A stretch of 64,000 bases of DNA from Pararhizobium antarcticum (GTDB lineage: Bacteria > Pseudomonadota > Alphaproteobacteria > Rhizobiales > Rhizobiaceae). The stretch lies in assembly GCF_001885585.1 (NCBI RefSeq), contig NZ_LSRP01000057.1, positions 48,298-112,297 of the forward strand, in the 5' to 3' direction. Positions 11,617-21,219 of the stretch are shown here, piece by piece. The translations under genes were made by a program, and so were the position numbers. Below the pieces are notes generated by a model. That model did not search any database, was not told the origin of the DNA, and worked only from the letters and a program-made list of their open reading frames with translations. The stretch's first letter is position 1, and the number at the start of each line of letters is the position of its first letter.

Positions 11617-12882
11617 TCAAGCGGCCGTCTGTTGCATCGTAAGGTGCTTGCCATTGTGGCCGGTGATTGTCGCCTGCAAAATCGCTCGCGGCGCAAGTCC
11701 GGGAACGGCGACCAGCGTGAAATTTTCCGTATGCGCCAAGCCGTTGTTCTCGACGAGCAGCCATTGCTGCGTTCCGACCATGCTGTCAAGATGGGTCGTC
11801 TGCAGCCGAAGTCCAGTGGCGCGCAGCCTTGCGGCCCGTTCCTTGACCAGGGCACGGTCGAGTTGCGGCATGCGGGCGGCCGGTGTTCCCTCGCGCGGCG
11901 AGTAAGGGAAGACATGCAGATGGGCGATGCCGGCTTCCTCCGCCAGGCTCATCGCATTTGCGAACATCTCTTCGGTCTCGGTCGGAAATCCGGCGATCAT
12001 GTCGGCACCAAAACTCGTTTCCGGGCGCAGCCGGCGCACATCCGCGATGAAACGCAGGGCATCGGCGCGGCTGTGGCGGCGCTTCATGCGCTTCAGGATC
12101 ATGTCGTCGCCATGTTGAAGCGACAGATGCAGATGCGGCATGAAGCGCGGCTCGTCGGCGATAAGATCCATGAGATGGCCATCCGCCTCGATGCTGTCGA
12201 TCGAGGAGAGCCGCAGGCGCAGGATCTCCGGGACCTGTTTCAGCAGGGTCTTTGCCAGAAGCCCGAGCGTCGGCGTTCCCGGCAGATCGCCGCCGTAGCT
12301 GGTCGCATCGACACCGGTCAGGACGATCTCGCGATAGCCGCCCTCTGCGAGCTTGCGCGCCTGGTCGACAACGGCGCCCATCGGCACCGAGCGGGAATTG
12401 CCGCGGCCATAGGGGATGATGCAGAAGGTGCAGCGGTGGTCGCAGCCGTTCTGCACCTGGATGAAGGCGCGCACATGGCCTTCGATCAACCGGATCATCT
12501 GCGGAGCGGTTTCGCGCACGCTCATGATGTCGTTGACGCGCAGCTTTTCCTCTGCGGAGACGCCGAAATCGGGCAGCGACCGGTAGGACGCGGTTTTCAG
12601 CTTTTCCTCGTTGCCAAGCACGGCATCGACTTCCGGCATATCCGCAAAGGCCTGCTTTTCGGTCTGGGCGGCACAGCCGGTGACGATGATGCGGGCATGC
12701 GGATTTTCGCGCCGGGCGCGCCGGATGGCCTGGCGGGCCTGCCGCACGGCTTCGCCTGTGACGGCGCAGGTGTTGACCAGGATGGCGTTGTTCAGCCCAG
12801 CCTTCTCGGCAGCGCCCCGCATCACTTCCGATTCGTAGGTGTTGAGCCGACAGCCGAAGGTTATGACGTCAATGCCGCTCAA
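11617..12882 (-). CDS. mtaB: tRNA t6A37 methylthiotransferase MtaB
   Basis: This radical-SAM enzyme converts t6A to ms2t6A at tRNA position 37. The 421-residue product has an N-terminal MTTase domain ([12 protein letters not shown], then two more conserved cysteines in NTCAVT and TGCAAQ), the radical SAM motif CDHRCTFC and a C-terminal TRAM-like domain. The start is inferred to be the TTG at 12882, which overlaps the dapF stop (TTGA), because homology begins right there and no closer ATG exists. tsaD, which makes the t6A substrate modification, is also in this window. Confidence 0.92.
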   Translation of the reverse strand: MSGIDVITFGCRLNTYESEVMRGAAEKAGLNNAILVNTCAVTGEAVRQARQAIRRARRENPHARIIVTGCAAQTEKQAFADMPEVDAVLGNEEKLKTASYRSLPDFGVSAEEKLRVNDIMSVRETAPQMIRLIEGHVRAFIQVQNGCDHRCTFCIIPYGRGNSRSVPMGAVVDQARKLAEGGYREIVLTGVDATSYGGDLPGTPTLGLLAKTLLKQVPEILRLRLSSIDSIEADGHLMDLIADEPRFMPHLHLSLQHGDDMILKRMKRRHSRADALRFIADVRRLRPETSFGADMIAGFPTETEEMFANAMSLAEEAGIAHLHVFPYSPREGTPAARMPQLDRALVKERAARLRATGLRLQTTHLDSMVGTQQWLLVENNGLAHTENFTLVAVPGLAPRAILQATITGHNGKHLTMQQTAA

Positions 12883-13793
12883 AGCGCGCGAACCTGTTCG
12901 CCGGCGCCGGCTTCGTCGTGCGCCCAGGTGCCGGTTGCCGGATCGACGGTGCCGGACCATTCCCATTCGGCCGGTCCGGTCATCAGGACATGATCGTCGC
13001 TTTCGCGCCATTCGATCGACAGGATGCCTGGCGGGCTCGCACTGGCGACCGTGATGGCGACGGCGCGGCCGGTCCTGCCCGTGCGGGCAGCGGAAACCGC
13101 CGCAGCGCAGGCGGCCGAGCCACAGGCAAGCGTCAGGCCGGCGCCGCGTTCCCAGGTCCGGGTGGTGAGCGATGTCGCAGAGGTGACCTGCGCCAGCGTG
13201 ATATTGGCGCGCTCGGGAAACATCGGATGGTTTTCGAGCAGCGGACCGAACCGTTCGAGATCGAACGATAGGACGTCGCGGCTGACCCAGAAGATCGCAT
13301 GCGGATTGCCCATCGACATCACCGAGGGTGAATGCAGGACCGGATCGTCGATCGGCCCGATCTGCAGTTCGATGCGGCTCGTGTCGTAGAACTCCTCGGC
13401 GAGCGGGATCCGGTTCCACTCGAACACCGGCTTGCCCATGTCGACGGAGATGGTGCCATCCTCCTGCTCCCTGGCATTGAGAATGCCGGCAACCGTCTGG
13501 AAGGTGAAAGCCTTGCGGCCGGTTTCCGCCGCAAGCGCCTGCACGACGCAGCGCGTGCCGTTGCCGCAGGCCTGCGCCTTGGTGCCGTCGGAATTGAGAA
13601 TGTCGATCCAGGCATCGGTGCCTTCGGCCTTGGGATCGTGAATGGCCATGATCTGGTCGAAGGCGGTTTCCGTGTCGGCGTTGAGCGCGATTGCCGCTTC
13701 CGGGGTCACGCGGTCCTTGCGGCCACGCATGTCGACGACGAGGATCTTGTTGCCAAGCCCGTTCATCTTCGCGAATTCTACCCTTGTGTTCAT
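12879..13793 (-). CDS. dapF: Diaminopimelate epimerase
   Basis: This enzyme interconverts LL- and meso-diaminopimelate for lysine and peptidoglycan synthesis. The product has 304 residues from the ATG at 13793, which has a GGAAG eight bases upstream; a frame extending to 13808 is less likely. Both catalytic cysteines are present, in QACGNGTRC and [25 protein letters not shown] at the N-terminus is typical of the rhizobial branch. It is the first gene of dapF-mtaB-ftsY and is coupled to mtaB by a 4-bp overlap. Confidence 0.95.
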   Translation of the reverse strand: MNTRVEFAKMNGLGNKILVVDMRGRKDRVTPEAAIALNADTETAFDQIMAIHDPKAEGTDAWIDILNSDGTKAQACGNGTRCVVQALAAETGRKAFTFQTVAGILNAREQEDGTISVDMGKPVFEWNRIPLAEEFYDTSRIELQIGPIDDPVLHSPSVMSMGNPHAIFWVSRDVLSFDLERFGPLLENHPMFPERANITLAQVTSATSLTTRTWERGAGLTLACGSAACAAAVSAARTGRTGRAVAITVASASPPGILSIEWRESDDHVLMTGPAEWEWSGTVDPATGTWAHDEAGAGEQVRAL

Positions 13794-13868
13794 TGCCGTC
13801 ACTTCCACTGCCTGTTGCGGTGTATATGGCGGAAAAGCGCGGAAATTACCAGTGATAAGGCCGCTTGG

Positions 13869-14915
13869 CTAAAGTGCGGGAACCTCGAACGCTTCGCCCG
13901 GCTGCAATATCTGAAACCGGTCGCGGGCGATGCCCTTTTCGTCGAGGGCGGTTTCCAGTGCGCGCAACGGATCGTGCATGCCCTCGTTGGTCAGCCGGAA
14001 CATGCCCCAATGATGGCCGATGGCATAGGCTGCGTTGCAGGCGATCAGGCCGTCGACGGCCTCGTCCGGATTCTGGTGCTGGGCCTTCATGAACCAGCGC
14101 GGCTCATAGGCGCCGATCGGCAGGTTGGCGAGGCGGAAGGCGCCGTATTTTTCCGTCACCGCCCGGTAGTTGATCCCGTCGTGAAAGCCTGTGTCGCCGA
14201 TGTGATAGATATTGCCGGCAGGCGTGGTCAAGACGAAGGCGCCCCACAACGCCATGCTGCGATCAAAGGCGCTCCTGGCCGACCAGTGATGGCAGGGTTC
14301 GCAGTAGAGCGCGACGCCGTCGATGACGTTGATGCCGTCGCCCCAGTCCATCGTGGTGATCTCCGCATCGGGCAAGGCCGGATCGATGATCGCATCATTG
14401 CCGACCGGCGTGATGATGCGTGGTTTGAAGCGGGCATGCAGGGCGCGCAGCGTTGCAAGGTCAAGATGGTCGTAATGATTGTGGGTGACCAGCACGACAT
14501 CGATCGGCGGCAGGTCCTCGAGGCGGATGCCGGGTTCGCGGGCGCGCCTTGGTCCGGCGAAGGAGAACGGACTTGCGCGTTTCGACCAGACCGGATCGGT
14601 GAGGATATTCAGTCCGGCGACCTGGATCAGCAGCGTCGCGTGGCCAACCATGGTCACGCGCAGGTCGGTGCCGCCGATCCTCGTGTCGGGCCTTGCCGGT
14701 GCGATCGTGTCGTTGTGGGCCTTTGGCCAAGCGATCTTGCCGCCGCCGAACTGCCAGCGCAGAACGTCACGAAAACCCTTCGGCGCCTCGCCTCCCGGAT
14801 TGAAGAACCGCACGCCATCGAAATGGTCGGAAACAGGGCCTTGGTAGTAAGGATTGCCTTGCTTCGCCATCGGCCACCTGTCCTGAGCAGCTGCCTCAAT
14901 CGCAGCCAAACGCAA
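13869..14915 (-). CDS. MBL-fold metal-dependent hydrolase (NAPE-PLD/UlaG-like)
   Basis: This 348-residue metallo-beta-lactamase-fold protein has the metal-binding HNHYDHLD motif, further ligands in EPCHHWSAR and IGDTGFHDG, and an RMxGHATxLIQ-like strand (VTMVGHATLLIQVAG). The arrangement matches the NAPE-PLD/UlaG-like subfamily of phosphodiesterases and lactonases. The substrate cannot be read from sequence. It has no signal peptide. It stands alone on the minus strand between dapF and the divergent ffh leader. Confidence 0.85.
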   Translation of the reverse strand: MRLAAIEAAAQDRWPMAKQGNPYYQGPVSDHFDGVRFFNPGGEAPKGFRDVLRWQFGGGKIAWPKAHNDTIAPARPDTRIGGTDLRVTMVGHATLLIQVAGLNILTDPVWSKRASPFSFAGPRRAREPGIRLEDLPPIDVVLVTHNHYDHLDLATLRALHARFKPRIITPVGNDAIIDPALPDAEITTMDWGDGINVIDGVALYCEPCHHWSARSAFDRSMALWGAFVLTTPAGNIYHIGDTGFHDGINYRAVTEKYGAFRLANLPIGAYEPRWFMKAQHQNPDEAVDGLIACNAAYAIGHHWGMFRLTNEGMHDPLRALETALDEKGIARDRFQILQPGEAFEVPAL

Positions 14916-14940
14916 ATTATCGGTAATCTACACAGCTCGT

Positions 14941-14973
14941 CATCACCCTGCCAGCGCAGGCCGCAGGGTGATG
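14941..14973. repeat. Perfect 11-bp inverted repeat
   Basis: CATCACCCTGC and its exact complement are separated by 11 bases, 25 bp upstream of the MBL-fold gene start (minus strand). There is no T-run. It could be an operator or part of a dispersed palindromic element. Confidence 0.6.
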
Positions 14974-15152
14974 GTGGCGATTACGACAGCAGGGTTGACA
15001 CAGTCTGGTTAGCATCGAATGAAGGGGCGTGGCAAAATGTGGCCAGGTTTGCCTTCGCATACGGCGTGAAACGCCGTTGGTCTTGACTTGCGAGGCGTTT
15101 TCCTGTTTACCGCCGCCATCTGCTGACAAGTGAACAGACTTGAAGCCGCCGA

Positions 15153-15226
15153 CCGGGACCCGCAAAGGTATAAAGAGATCCCGGAGGTCAACACCCGACA
15201 GCGCGTTGCGCCATCGGGTGCTTTTT
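15153..15226 (+). ncRNA. Candidate structured leader of ffh (two hairpins, terminator-like)
   Basis: The first hairpin pairs CCGGGA (15153-15158) with TCCCGG (15179-15184). The second pairs CACCCGA (15192-15198) with TCGGGTG (15214-15220), has an inner GCGC/GCGC stem, and is followed by five T (15222-15226), like an intrinsic terminator. It lies 80 bases upstream of the ffh start. A cis-regulatory 'ffh' RNA motif has been described in alphaproteobacteria; I infer this may be a member but cannot align it. Confidence 0.5.
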
Positions 15227-15305
15227 GGCTTTGCGTCTTGTTTTCGAAGCTGGTGATACCAACGTTTCGGGGACAGATGAATGCGCCCCGAAAAAGGATG
15301 AACGG

Positions 15306-16883
15306 ATGTTTGAAAGTCTGCAGGACCGCCTTGGGTCAATCCTGAATGGGTTGACCGGCCGTGGCGCGCTGTCGGAAGCCGATGTTTCGGCGGCCCTGCG
15401 CGAGGTGCGCCGTGCGCTTCTGGAAGCCGACGTCGCGCTCGAGGTGGTTCGCCAGTTCACCGACAAGGTGCGCGAGAAGGCCGTCGGTGCGGCCGTGCTG
15501 AAGTCGATCAAGCCCGGCCAGATGGTCGTCAAGATCGTCCATGACGAGCTGATCGATATGCTCGGTTCCGAAGGCGTCGGCATCGACCTCAATGCGGTTG
15601 CCCCTGTCGTCATCATGATGGTCGGCCTGCAGGGCTCCGGCAAGACCACGACGACCGGCAAGATCGCGCTGCGGCTGACGTCGCGCGACAAGAAGAAAGT
15701 CCTGATGGCGTCGCTCGACACGCGCCGTCCGGCAGCCCAGGAGCAATTGCGCCAGCTCGGCGTGCAGACCGGCGTTGACACGCTGCCTGTTATCGCGGGC
15801 CAGTCGCCCACCGATATCGCCGCGCGCGCCGTGCAGGCCGCCAAGCTCGGCGGTCATGACATCGTCATCCTCGACACCGCCGGCCGCACGCATATCGACG
15901 AGCCTCTGATGATCGAGATGGCGGAGATCAAGCGGAAGTCCAACCCGCACGAAATCCTTCTGGTCGCCGATGCGCTGACCGGTCAGGACGCCGTCAATCT
16001 CGCCCGCAATTTCGATGAGCGCGTTGGCATTACCGGCCTTGTTCTGACCCGCATGGACGGCGATGGCCGCGGCGGTGCTGCCCTTTCGATGCGTGCCGTC
16101 ACCGGCAAGCCGATCAAGCTGATCGGCGTCGGCGAAAAGATGACGGAACTCGAGGAGTTCCACCCGCGCCGCGTAGCCGACCGTATCCTTGGCATGGGCG
16201 ACATCATCAGCCTTGTCGAAAAGGCCGCCGAAAATATCGATGCCGAGAAGGCGGCGGCGATGGCCGCCAAGATGAAGACCGGCAAGTTCGACCTCAATGA
16301 TCTTGCCGACCAGTTGCGTCAGATGCAGAGCCTCGGCGGCATGGGCGGGATCATGGGCATGATGCCCGGCATGGGCGGCATGAAGGACAAGATGGCCTCG
16401 GCCGGTCTCGATGACCGCATGTTCGGCCGTCACCTCGCGATCATTTCCTCGATGACCAAGGCCGAGCGCGCCAATCCGGACATGCTCAAGCATTCCCGCA
16501 AGAAGCGCATTGCGGCCGGTTCCGGCACCGATGCCAGCGACATCAACAAGCTCCTGAAAATGCACCGCCAGATGGCCGACATGATGAAAATGATGGGCGG
16601 CAAGAAGGGCGGCGGCATGATGAAGCAGATGATGGGCGGCCTTGCCGGCAAGATGGGACTTGGTGGCATGGGTGGAATGGGCGGCATGCCCGATCTGTCC
16701 AAGATGGACCCCAAGCAGCTCGAAGCCCTGCAGAAGCAGGCGGAAGCCGCCGGTCTCGGCAAGGGCATGCCGGGCATGGGCTCCGGTATGGGCGGCGGCG
16801 GACTTCCCGGTCTCGGCGGCGGTATGAAGCTGCCAGGGCTTGGCGGACTAACGGGCCTTCCCGGCCTGCCGAAGAAGAAGTGA
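15306..16883 (+). CDS. ffh: Signal recognition particle protein Ffh
   Basis: This GTPase of the SRP binds signal sequences on nascent membrane proteins. The 525-residue product starts at MFESLQDRLG. The NG domain shows GLQGSGKTTTTGKIA, DTRRPAAQEQL, DTAGRTHID and TRMDGDGRGG. The M domain is very methionine- and glycine-rich, with many GGM repeats from about residue 335 to the end, and the C-terminal tail extends beyond the minimal family length. The gene is preceded by a structured leader and followed after 13 bases by chorismate mutase. Confidence 0.97.
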   Translation: MFESLQDRLGSILNGLTGRGALSEADVSAALREVRRALLEADVALEVVRQFTDKVREKAVGAAVLKSIKPGQMVVKIVHDELIDMLGSEGVGIDLNAVAPVVIMMVGLQGSGKTTTTGKIALRLTSRDKKKVLMASLDTRRPAAQEQLRQLGVQTGVDTLPVIAGQSPTDIAARAVQAAKLGGHDIVILDTAGRTHIDEPLMIEMAEIKRKSNPHEILLVADALTGQDAVNLARNFDERVGITGLVLTRMDGDGRGGAALSMRAVTGKPIKLIGVGEKMTELEEFHPRRVADRILGMGDIISLVEKAAENIDAEKAAAMAAKMKTGKFDLNDLADQLRQMQSLGGMGGIMGMMPGMGGMKDKMASAGLDDRMFGRHLAIISSMTKAERANPDMLKHSRKKRIAAGSGTDASDINKLLKMHRQMADMMKMMGGKKGGGMMKQMMGGLAGKMGLGGMGGMGGMPDLSKMDPKQLEALQKQAEAAGLGKGMPGMGSGMGGGGLPGLGGGMKLPGLGGLTGLPGLPKKK

Positions 16884-16896
16884 GGATTTGGGGGCG

Positions 16897-17199
16897 ATGA
16901 TTGATCCCGAGATCAAGAAAGAGCTTTCGGGCTACCGCCAGTCGATCGACAATATCGACGCGGCGCTCGTTCACATGCTGGCCGAACGGTTTCGCTGCAC
17001 CAAGGCAGTGGGGGTGCTGAAGGCCAAACACAATTTGCCGCCGGCGGACCCGGCGCGCGAGGAATACCAGATCGAACGTCTTCGGCGTCTTGCCAAGGAA
17101 GCCGATCTGGACCCGGATTTCGCGGAGACGTTCTTGAACTTCATCATCCACGAAGTCATCCGGCATCATGAAGCCATCGCTGCCGATCTCAAGGATTGA
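16897..17199 (+). CDS. Chorismate mutase (AroQ class)
   Basis: This 100-residue all-helical AroQ-type chorismate mutase converts chorismate to prephenate on the way to Phe and Tyr. It has the typical helix-1 segment YRQSIDNIDAALVHMLAERF with its conserved Arg and Asp, followed by KAVGVLKAK and a helix with the ILxxIxxE-like pattern (FLNFIIHEVIRHHE). I chose the ATG at 16897 because GAGGA lies ten bases upstream; an upstream TTG at 16888 would sit on top of that site. It is probably co-transcribed with ffh. Confidence 0.9.
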   Translation: MIDPEIKKELSGYRQSIDNIDAALVHMLAERFRCTKAVGVLKAKHNLPPADPAREEYQIERLRRLAKEADLDPDFAETFLNFIIHEVIRHHEAIAADLKD

Positions 17200-17201
17200 T
17201 C

Positions 17202-17225
17202 CCGAAAAGAGGAAACCTTTTTCGG
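17202..17225 (+). terminator. Possible weak terminator hairpin after chorismate mutase
   Basis: CCGAAAAGAGG can pair with CCTTTTTCGG around a three-base AAA loop, with one bulge. The T-run is inside the stem rather than after it, so termination is uncertain. It separates the ffh unit from rpsP. Confidence 0.4.
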
Positions 17226-17312
17226 ACCAGATCAATTCTGAAGGAAACCAGCTTTAATCTACGAACAAACAGAGCCGCCAGAGGCGGTTGAATATCTCAA
17301 GGAGTATACAAA

Positions 17313-17678
17313 ATGGCACTGAAAATTCGTCTCGCCCGCGGTGGTTCCAAGAAGCGCCCGTTCTACCAGATCGTTATCGCCGACGCCCGTTCGCCGCGCG
17401 ATGGCCGTTTCCTGGAAAAGGTCGGTTCCTGGAACCCGATGCTGAAGAAGGACGATGCAAAGCGCGTTGAACTGAACAACGAACGGATCGCCTACTGGAT
17501 GTCGAACGGCGCGCTGCCGACGGACCGTGTCCTGCGCTTCCTCAACGAAGCCGGCATCGTGACCCGCGAAGCCCGCGTCAACCCGACCAAGGCATTGCCG
17601 GGCAAGAAGGCCCAGGAGCGTCTTGCAGAAGCCAAGCAGAAGGCTGATGACGCCGCTGCTGCTGCCGCTGCGGAATAA
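17313..17678 (+). CDS. rpsP: 30S ribosomal protein S16
   Basis: This small-subunit protein has 121 residues. The conserved [21 protein letters not shown]-terminus and [12 protein letters not shown] are present, and the alanine- and lysine-rich C-terminal tail (about residues 90-121) is longer than in E. coli, as usual in alphaproteobacteria. AAGGAG lies eight to nine bases before the ATG. An intrinsic terminator between rpsP and rimM should limit read-through, so S16 can be made in excess over RimM and TrmD. Confidence 0.97.
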   Translation: MALKIRLARGGSKKRPFYQIVIADARSPRDGRFLEKVGSWNPMLKKDDAKRVELNNERIAYWMSNGALPTDRVLRFLNEAGIVTREARVNPTKALPGKKAQERLAEAKQKADDAAAAAAAE

Positions 17679-17702
17679 TATCGGCCAAAAGCCGGTCATG
17701 CG

Positions 17703-17734
17703 AACGGGCAGCGTTTCCACGCTGCCCGTTTTCG
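17703..17734 (+). terminator. Rho-independent terminator between rpsP and rimM
   Basis: A perfect 11-bp stem (AACGGGCAGCG and its complement) with a TTTCCA loop is followed by TTTT. It lies 24 bases after the rpsP stop. Confidence 0.88.
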
Positions 17735-17773
17735 TTTATGAGCCTACGCAATTCTGGAAACTGGACCCGGACC

Positions 17774-18349
17774 ATGAGCAAACTGAAGAACCCCGTCCTG
17801 ATGGCGACGATCGGCGGAGCACAGGGCCTGCGCGGCGAAGTGCGCGCCAAGTCCTATTCCGAGGATCCGGTTGCTCTGGGTGAATACGGCCATCTCCACA
17901 GCCTGGACGGGCGGTCTTTCGAGGTGCTGGAAATCCGCGAGGCGAAAACCGTCGTCGTCGTCCGGTTTCGCGGCGTCAACGACCGCAATGCGGCCGAGGC
18001 GCTGAACGGTCTCGACCTCTATGTCGAGCGCGAAAACCTGCCCGACGACGATCTCGACGAGGACGAATTCTTCTATGCCGATCTCGAGGGTCTTGAAGCT
18101 GTCGACGGCGAGGGCAAGAGCTATGGCACCGTCACCGGCGTGTTCGATTTTGGCGCCGGCGATCTTCTGGAGCTGAAAGGGCCGGGCAAACGCCCGGTGC
18201 TGATCCCGTTCACCGAGTGGTCGGTGCTGGAAATCGATCTCGAAGCCGGCACCATGTTGGTCGATCCGCTGGCCGCAGGCCTGATCGACGACCCCAACGA
18301 CAAGCCGGAAAGCCCATTCAGCGCAAAATCCGATCCCAAGGGCAAGTGA
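17774..18349 (+). CDS. rimM: Ribosome maturation factor RimM
   Basis: This protein assists 30S head assembly by binding S19. The 191-residue product begins at [19 protein letters not shown]; a longer frame from 17738 would read through the rpsP terminator and is unlikely. The N-terminal beta-barrel carries [14 protein letters not shown]. The C-terminal PRC-barrel part has [18 protein letters not shown]. It lies ten bases upstream of trmD, with which it is surely co-transcribed. Confidence 0.95.
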   Translation: MSKLKNPVLMATIGGAQGLRGEVRAKSYSEDPVALGEYGHLHSLDGRSFEVLEIREAKTVVVVRFRGVNDRNAAEALNGLDLYVERENLPDDDLDEDEFFYADLEGLEAVDGEGKSYGTVTGVFDFGAGDLLELKGPGKRPVLIPFTEWSVLEIDLEAGTMLVDPLAAGLIDDPNDKPESPFSAKSDPKGK

Positions 18350-18359
18350 GCGCACGCGC

Positions 18360-19052
18360 ATGGTTTTTCGCGCCACCGTCCTGACGCTCTATCCGGACAT
18401 GTTTCCGGGGCATCTGGCGCACTCGCTGTCCGGCAAGGCGCTGGAGCGTGGTCAATGGGCGATCGATGCCGTGCAGATCCGCGATTTTGCCGAGGACCGG
18501 CACCGCACCGTTGATGATACGCCGGCTGGCGGCGGCGCCGGCATGGTGCTGAAGCCCGATATTCTCGCAAAAGCGATCGATCATGCGTCTGCCGGCGACG
18601 ATCGTCCGCGCTTGCTGATGAGCCCGCGTGGCCGGCCGCTGACACAGGCCCGTGTGCGCGAGTTGGCGGCCGGTCCCGGCGCCATTATCGTCTGCGGCCG
18701 GTTCGAGGGTGTCGATCAGCGGGTCATCGACGGGCGCCAGCTCGAGGAGGTCTCGATCGGAGACTATATTCTGTCGGGCGGCGAGCCGGCTGCGATGATC
18801 CTGCTCGATGCGATCGTCCGCGTCCTGCCCGGTGTCATGGGCAATGATCTCTCTGGCGTTCACGAAAGCTTCGAAGGCGGGCTTCTGGAGCATCCGCATT
18901 ATACGCGGCCGCAGGTCTTCGAAGGCCAGGAAATCCCGGCCGTGCTGACATCCGGAAACCACGGCGCGATCGAGACGTGGCGGGATGCCGAGGCCCGCAA
19001 GCTGACGGCCGAGCGCCGGCCGGATCTGTTGTCTCAGCCCGTCACGAAATAA
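18360..19052 (+). CDS. trmD: tRNA (guanine-N1)-methyltransferase TrmD
   Basis: This SPOUT-class enzyme methylates G37 of tRNAs with a G at position 36 to prevent frameshifting. It has 230 residues with [10 protein letters not shown] at the N-terminus, [18 protein letters not shown], the trefoil-knot region [22 protein letters not shown] segment, and [12 protein letters not shown] near the C-terminus. Its 3' end overlaps the 3' end of the convergent TSUP gene by 19 bases. Confidence 0.96.
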   Translation: MVFRATVLTLYPDMFPGHLAHSLSGKALERGQWAIDAVQIRDFAEDRHRTVDDTPAGGGAGMVLKPDILAKAIDHASAGDDRPRLLMSPRGRPLTQARVRELAAGPGAIIVCGRFEGVDQRVIDGRQLEEVSIGDYILSGGEPAAMILLDAIVRVLPGVMGNDLSGVHESFEGGLLEHPHYTRPQVFEGQEIPAVLTSGNHGAIETWRDAEARKLTAERRPDLLSQPVTK

Positions 19053-19780
19053 TAGACCGCCAGCAGCAGCCCGACCGCAACCACCAGTCCCCGGATGATG
19101 GCCTGCGGCACGCGCCGGGCCAGCCAGACGCCGGCATAGCCGCCGAGCGCACCGCCGGGGATCATCACGGCTGCCTGCAGCCAGGCGACGACGTTGCCAC
19201 CGGCAAAGACGATGATGGCAACGGCTGCAATCACCATGGCCAGGACGTTTTTCAGAGCGTTCAGCCGGTGGTAGTCACCACCTTTGGAAAGACCGAGGCC
19301 GGCGAGCATCATGATGCCCATGCCGGCGCCGAAGAAACCGCCATAGATCGCGGTCACGAACTGGATCAGCCAGCCGAGCGGACCGGTTGGCGCATCGACC
19401 GGCGCGGTTTTCGGGCGCAGCAGTGGACCGGCGGCAAAGATCGCGGTGGCGACGAGCAGCAGCCAGGGCACCATGGCGCGGAAGGACGGATTGGAAAGCG
19501 ACAGCAGGATGAGCGCGCCCACAAGGCCGCCGACCAGCGAGATGGCCCCCAGCACCAGAACCTCGCGCAGGTCCTTGCGGATCTCCTTGGAATAGGCGAG
19601 CGCGGAGGTGACATAGCCCGGGAACTGGACGATCGACGAGGTGGCATTGGCGACGATCGGCGGCAGGCCGGCAAGCGTCATGGCGCCGAACGTCAAAAAG
19701 GTGCCGCCGCCGGCGATGGCATTGACGGCGCTCGACAGGAAACCCGCCAAAAACAGCAGGATGATGGTGGATATGGACAC
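19034..19780 (-). CDS. TSUP family permease (TauE/SafE)
   Basis: This 248-residue polytopic membrane protein of the sulfite exporter TauE/SafE family has about eight hydrophobic helices. It carries the family's N-terminal [19 protein letters not shown] and the repeat-related [20 protein letters not shown]. The substrate (sulfite, organosulfonates or others) cannot be inferred. The start is a GTG with GGAGGAG six bases upstream. It is inserted on the opposite strand between trmD and rplS, genes that are often adjacent, and overlaps the trmD 3' end. Confidence 0.88.
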   Translation of the reverse strand: MSISTIILLFLAGFLSSAVNAIAGGGTFLTFGAMTLAGLPPIVANATSSIVQFPGYVTSALAYSKEIRKDLREVLVLGAISLVGGLVGALILLSLSNPSFRAMVPWLLLVATAIFAAGPLLRPKTAPVDAPTGPLGWLIQFVTAIYGGFFGAGMGIMMLAGLGLSKGGDYHRLNALKNVLAMVIAAVAIIVFAGGNVVAWLQAAVMIPGGALGGYAGVWLARRVPQAIIRGLVVAVGLLLAVYYFVTG

Positions 19781-20079
19781 GGCGCTCCTCCAGCGGTAGA
19801 AGCCGACATAGCCCGCAAGCCCAAGCGCGGCAAGACACGGGGCACGAATTCCGCACGCTTGTCTGACGAGAATTTTTGTGGCGCGGGGATGACAAACGCC
19901 CCGCTTTGGTGTATTCGCCCGACCGGTTCGGGAAAAATCCCGTCACCTTAAAACAAAGAATAGTGCATTCGCTCCTGTCCCTTTGCCGGGACAACGCTTG
20001 GAGGCTTCCCTTTCGGGGATGATCCAAAAAGCCGCCCGGGCGCTCTGGCTGTTTCAGAAGAACTTGAAAAGGTTAGACA

Positions 20080-20637
20080 ATGAACATCATTCAGCAGCTG
20101 GAAGCCGAGCAGGCCGCCAAGATTTCCGCCAAGCGCACGCTGCCGGAATTTTCGGCTGGCGACACCGTCCGCGTCAACGTCCGCGTGACAGAAGGTACCC
20201 GTACCCGTATCCAGGCCTATGAAGGCGTTTGCATCGCCCGTTCCGGCGGCGGCATCAACGAAAGCTTCACCGTTCGCAAGATCTCCTATGGCGAAGGTGT
20301 CGAGCGCGTATTCCCGGTGTTTTCGCCGATGGTTGAAGGCGTCGAAATCGTTCGCCGCGGCAAGGTGCGTCGCGCCAAGCTCTATTACCTGCGCGATCGT
20401 CGCGGCAAGTCGGCCCGTATCGTTGAAGATACCGGCACGCGCGCCCGCAAGCTGAATGACGCAGAACGCGCCGCTGTTGCCGAGGAAAAGGCACGCATCG
20501 AAGCTGAAAAGGTCGCAGCAGCCCAGGCGCTGGCCGCCGAAAAGGCAGCAGCAGATGCCGCAGCCGCAGAAGCAGCTGCCGCCAAGGCCGCTGAAGAAGC
20601 CGCAGCCGCAAAGGCAGCCGAGGCTTCGGCCGAATAA
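20080..20637 (+). CDS. rplS: 50S ribosomal protein L19
   Basis: This large-subunit protein sits at the 30S interface. Residues 1-115 are the standard L19 fold ([22 protein letters not shown] region, [30 protein letters not shown]). Residues 125-185 form an extension of almost only Ala, Glu and Lys, likely a long charged helix. Alphaproteobacterial L19 often has such a tail. It is separated from trmD by the TSUP gene, so it needs its own promoter, and it has a strong terminator. Confidence 0.96.
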   Translation: MNIIQQLEAEQAAKISAKRTLPEFSAGDTVRVNVRVTEGTRTRIQAYEGVCIARSGGGINESFTVRKISYGEGVERVFPVFSPMVEGVEIVRRGKVRRAKLYYLRDRRGKSARIVEDTGTRARKLNDAERAAVAEEKARIEAEKVAAAQALAAEKAAADAAAAEAAAAKAAEEAAAAKAAEASAE

Positions 20638-20657
20638 TTTCATTCTCAGGAATGACG

Positions 20658-20683
20658 AAAAGGCGGTCTTCGGGCCGCCTTTT
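20658..20683 (+). terminator. Rho-independent terminator of rplS
   Basis: An 11-bp stem (AAAAGGCGGTC with its complement, one G-T pair) with a TTCG tetraloop ends in a T-run. It lies 20 bases after the rplS stop. Confidence 0.9.
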
Positions 20684-20712
20684 CTATTTCTGGTGTGATG
20701 CCTGCGCGCTGA

Positions 20713-21219
20713 TCAGGGCCGGGTTGCCGGATCCCAATGTTCATCAGCCTTTCCATCCTTGATCCGCCATGTATCGAACCAGGTCGTCGTATAGGACTTT
20801 GTTGGATCCTTTTCGTCCGTGATCTCGCGAACGAAGCCAACAGTGACGAGGTCGCCTTCCGCCGTAACGAAGGCGACAGGCGTCTTGATCTTTTCCGGGA
20901 TCGGCGACGCTTCGCGTTTCAGGATCTCCTTGAAGTACTGCACCACACCGGCGCGGCCAGACGCAGCATTCGGATTGTGCTGGATGTAACGCTGGGTCAG
21001 GTAGAGGTCAGCTTTGTCCCATTGATTGGCCTCGAGCAGATCACGGATAATTCCGTAGACCACCTGCTTGTTGGCATGCAAGACAGGGTCGGAGCTGGTG
21101 AAGAGCGCCTCGGCGTCCGGCGCCGCGACGACCGCTTCCTGCGCGCGCACCTGGCCGGCCGCGGCGGTCGCGCCGATCAGGCAAAGGGCAAGGGCAATGG
21201 ATCGGAATCTGGTTTTCAT
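20713..21219 (-). CDS. Secreted NTF2-like (SnoaL-type) protein
   Basis: This 168-residue protein has a clear Sec signal peptide (MKTRFRSIALALCLIGATAA, cleavage near AGQVRAQ). It then has a SnoaL/NTF2-like domain: the helix LEANQWDKADLYL, YIQHNPNAASGRAG and the C-terminal WFDTWRIKDGKADEHWD. The fold forms a cone-shaped pocket used by many unrelated enzymes, so the substrate is unknown; a periplasmic location is likely. The ATG at 21219 is chosen because the signal peptide starts there. Confidence 0.82.
   Translation of the reverse strand: MKTRFRSIALALCLIGATAAAGQVRAQEAVVAAPDAEALFTSSDPVLHANKQVVYGIIRDLLEANQWDKADLYLTQRYIQHNPNAASGRAGVVQYFKEILKREASPIPEKIKTPVAFVTAEGDLVTVGFVREITDEKDPTKSYTTTWFDTWRIKDGKADEHWDPATRP

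Larger units (their letters stand above)
14916..15305. other. Structured intergenic region upstream of ffh
   Basis: This 390-base region between the divergent MBL gene and ffh has no credible gene. It holds a perfect 11-bp inverted repeat at 14941-14973, a 7-bp palindrome at 15061-15077 (ACGGCGT-GAA-ACGCCGT), a possible -35 element TTGACT at 15083, and two hairpins at 15153-15184 and 15192-15226 that would sit in the ffh 5' leader. Confidence 0.65.

Noticed and set aside
15101..15109. CTGTTTACC, as found in SRP 4.5S RNA
   Set aside because: The rest of the conserved SRP RNA domain IV (the GGTCAGG and GGAAGGAAGCAG segments) is missing, so this is a chance match near ffh.
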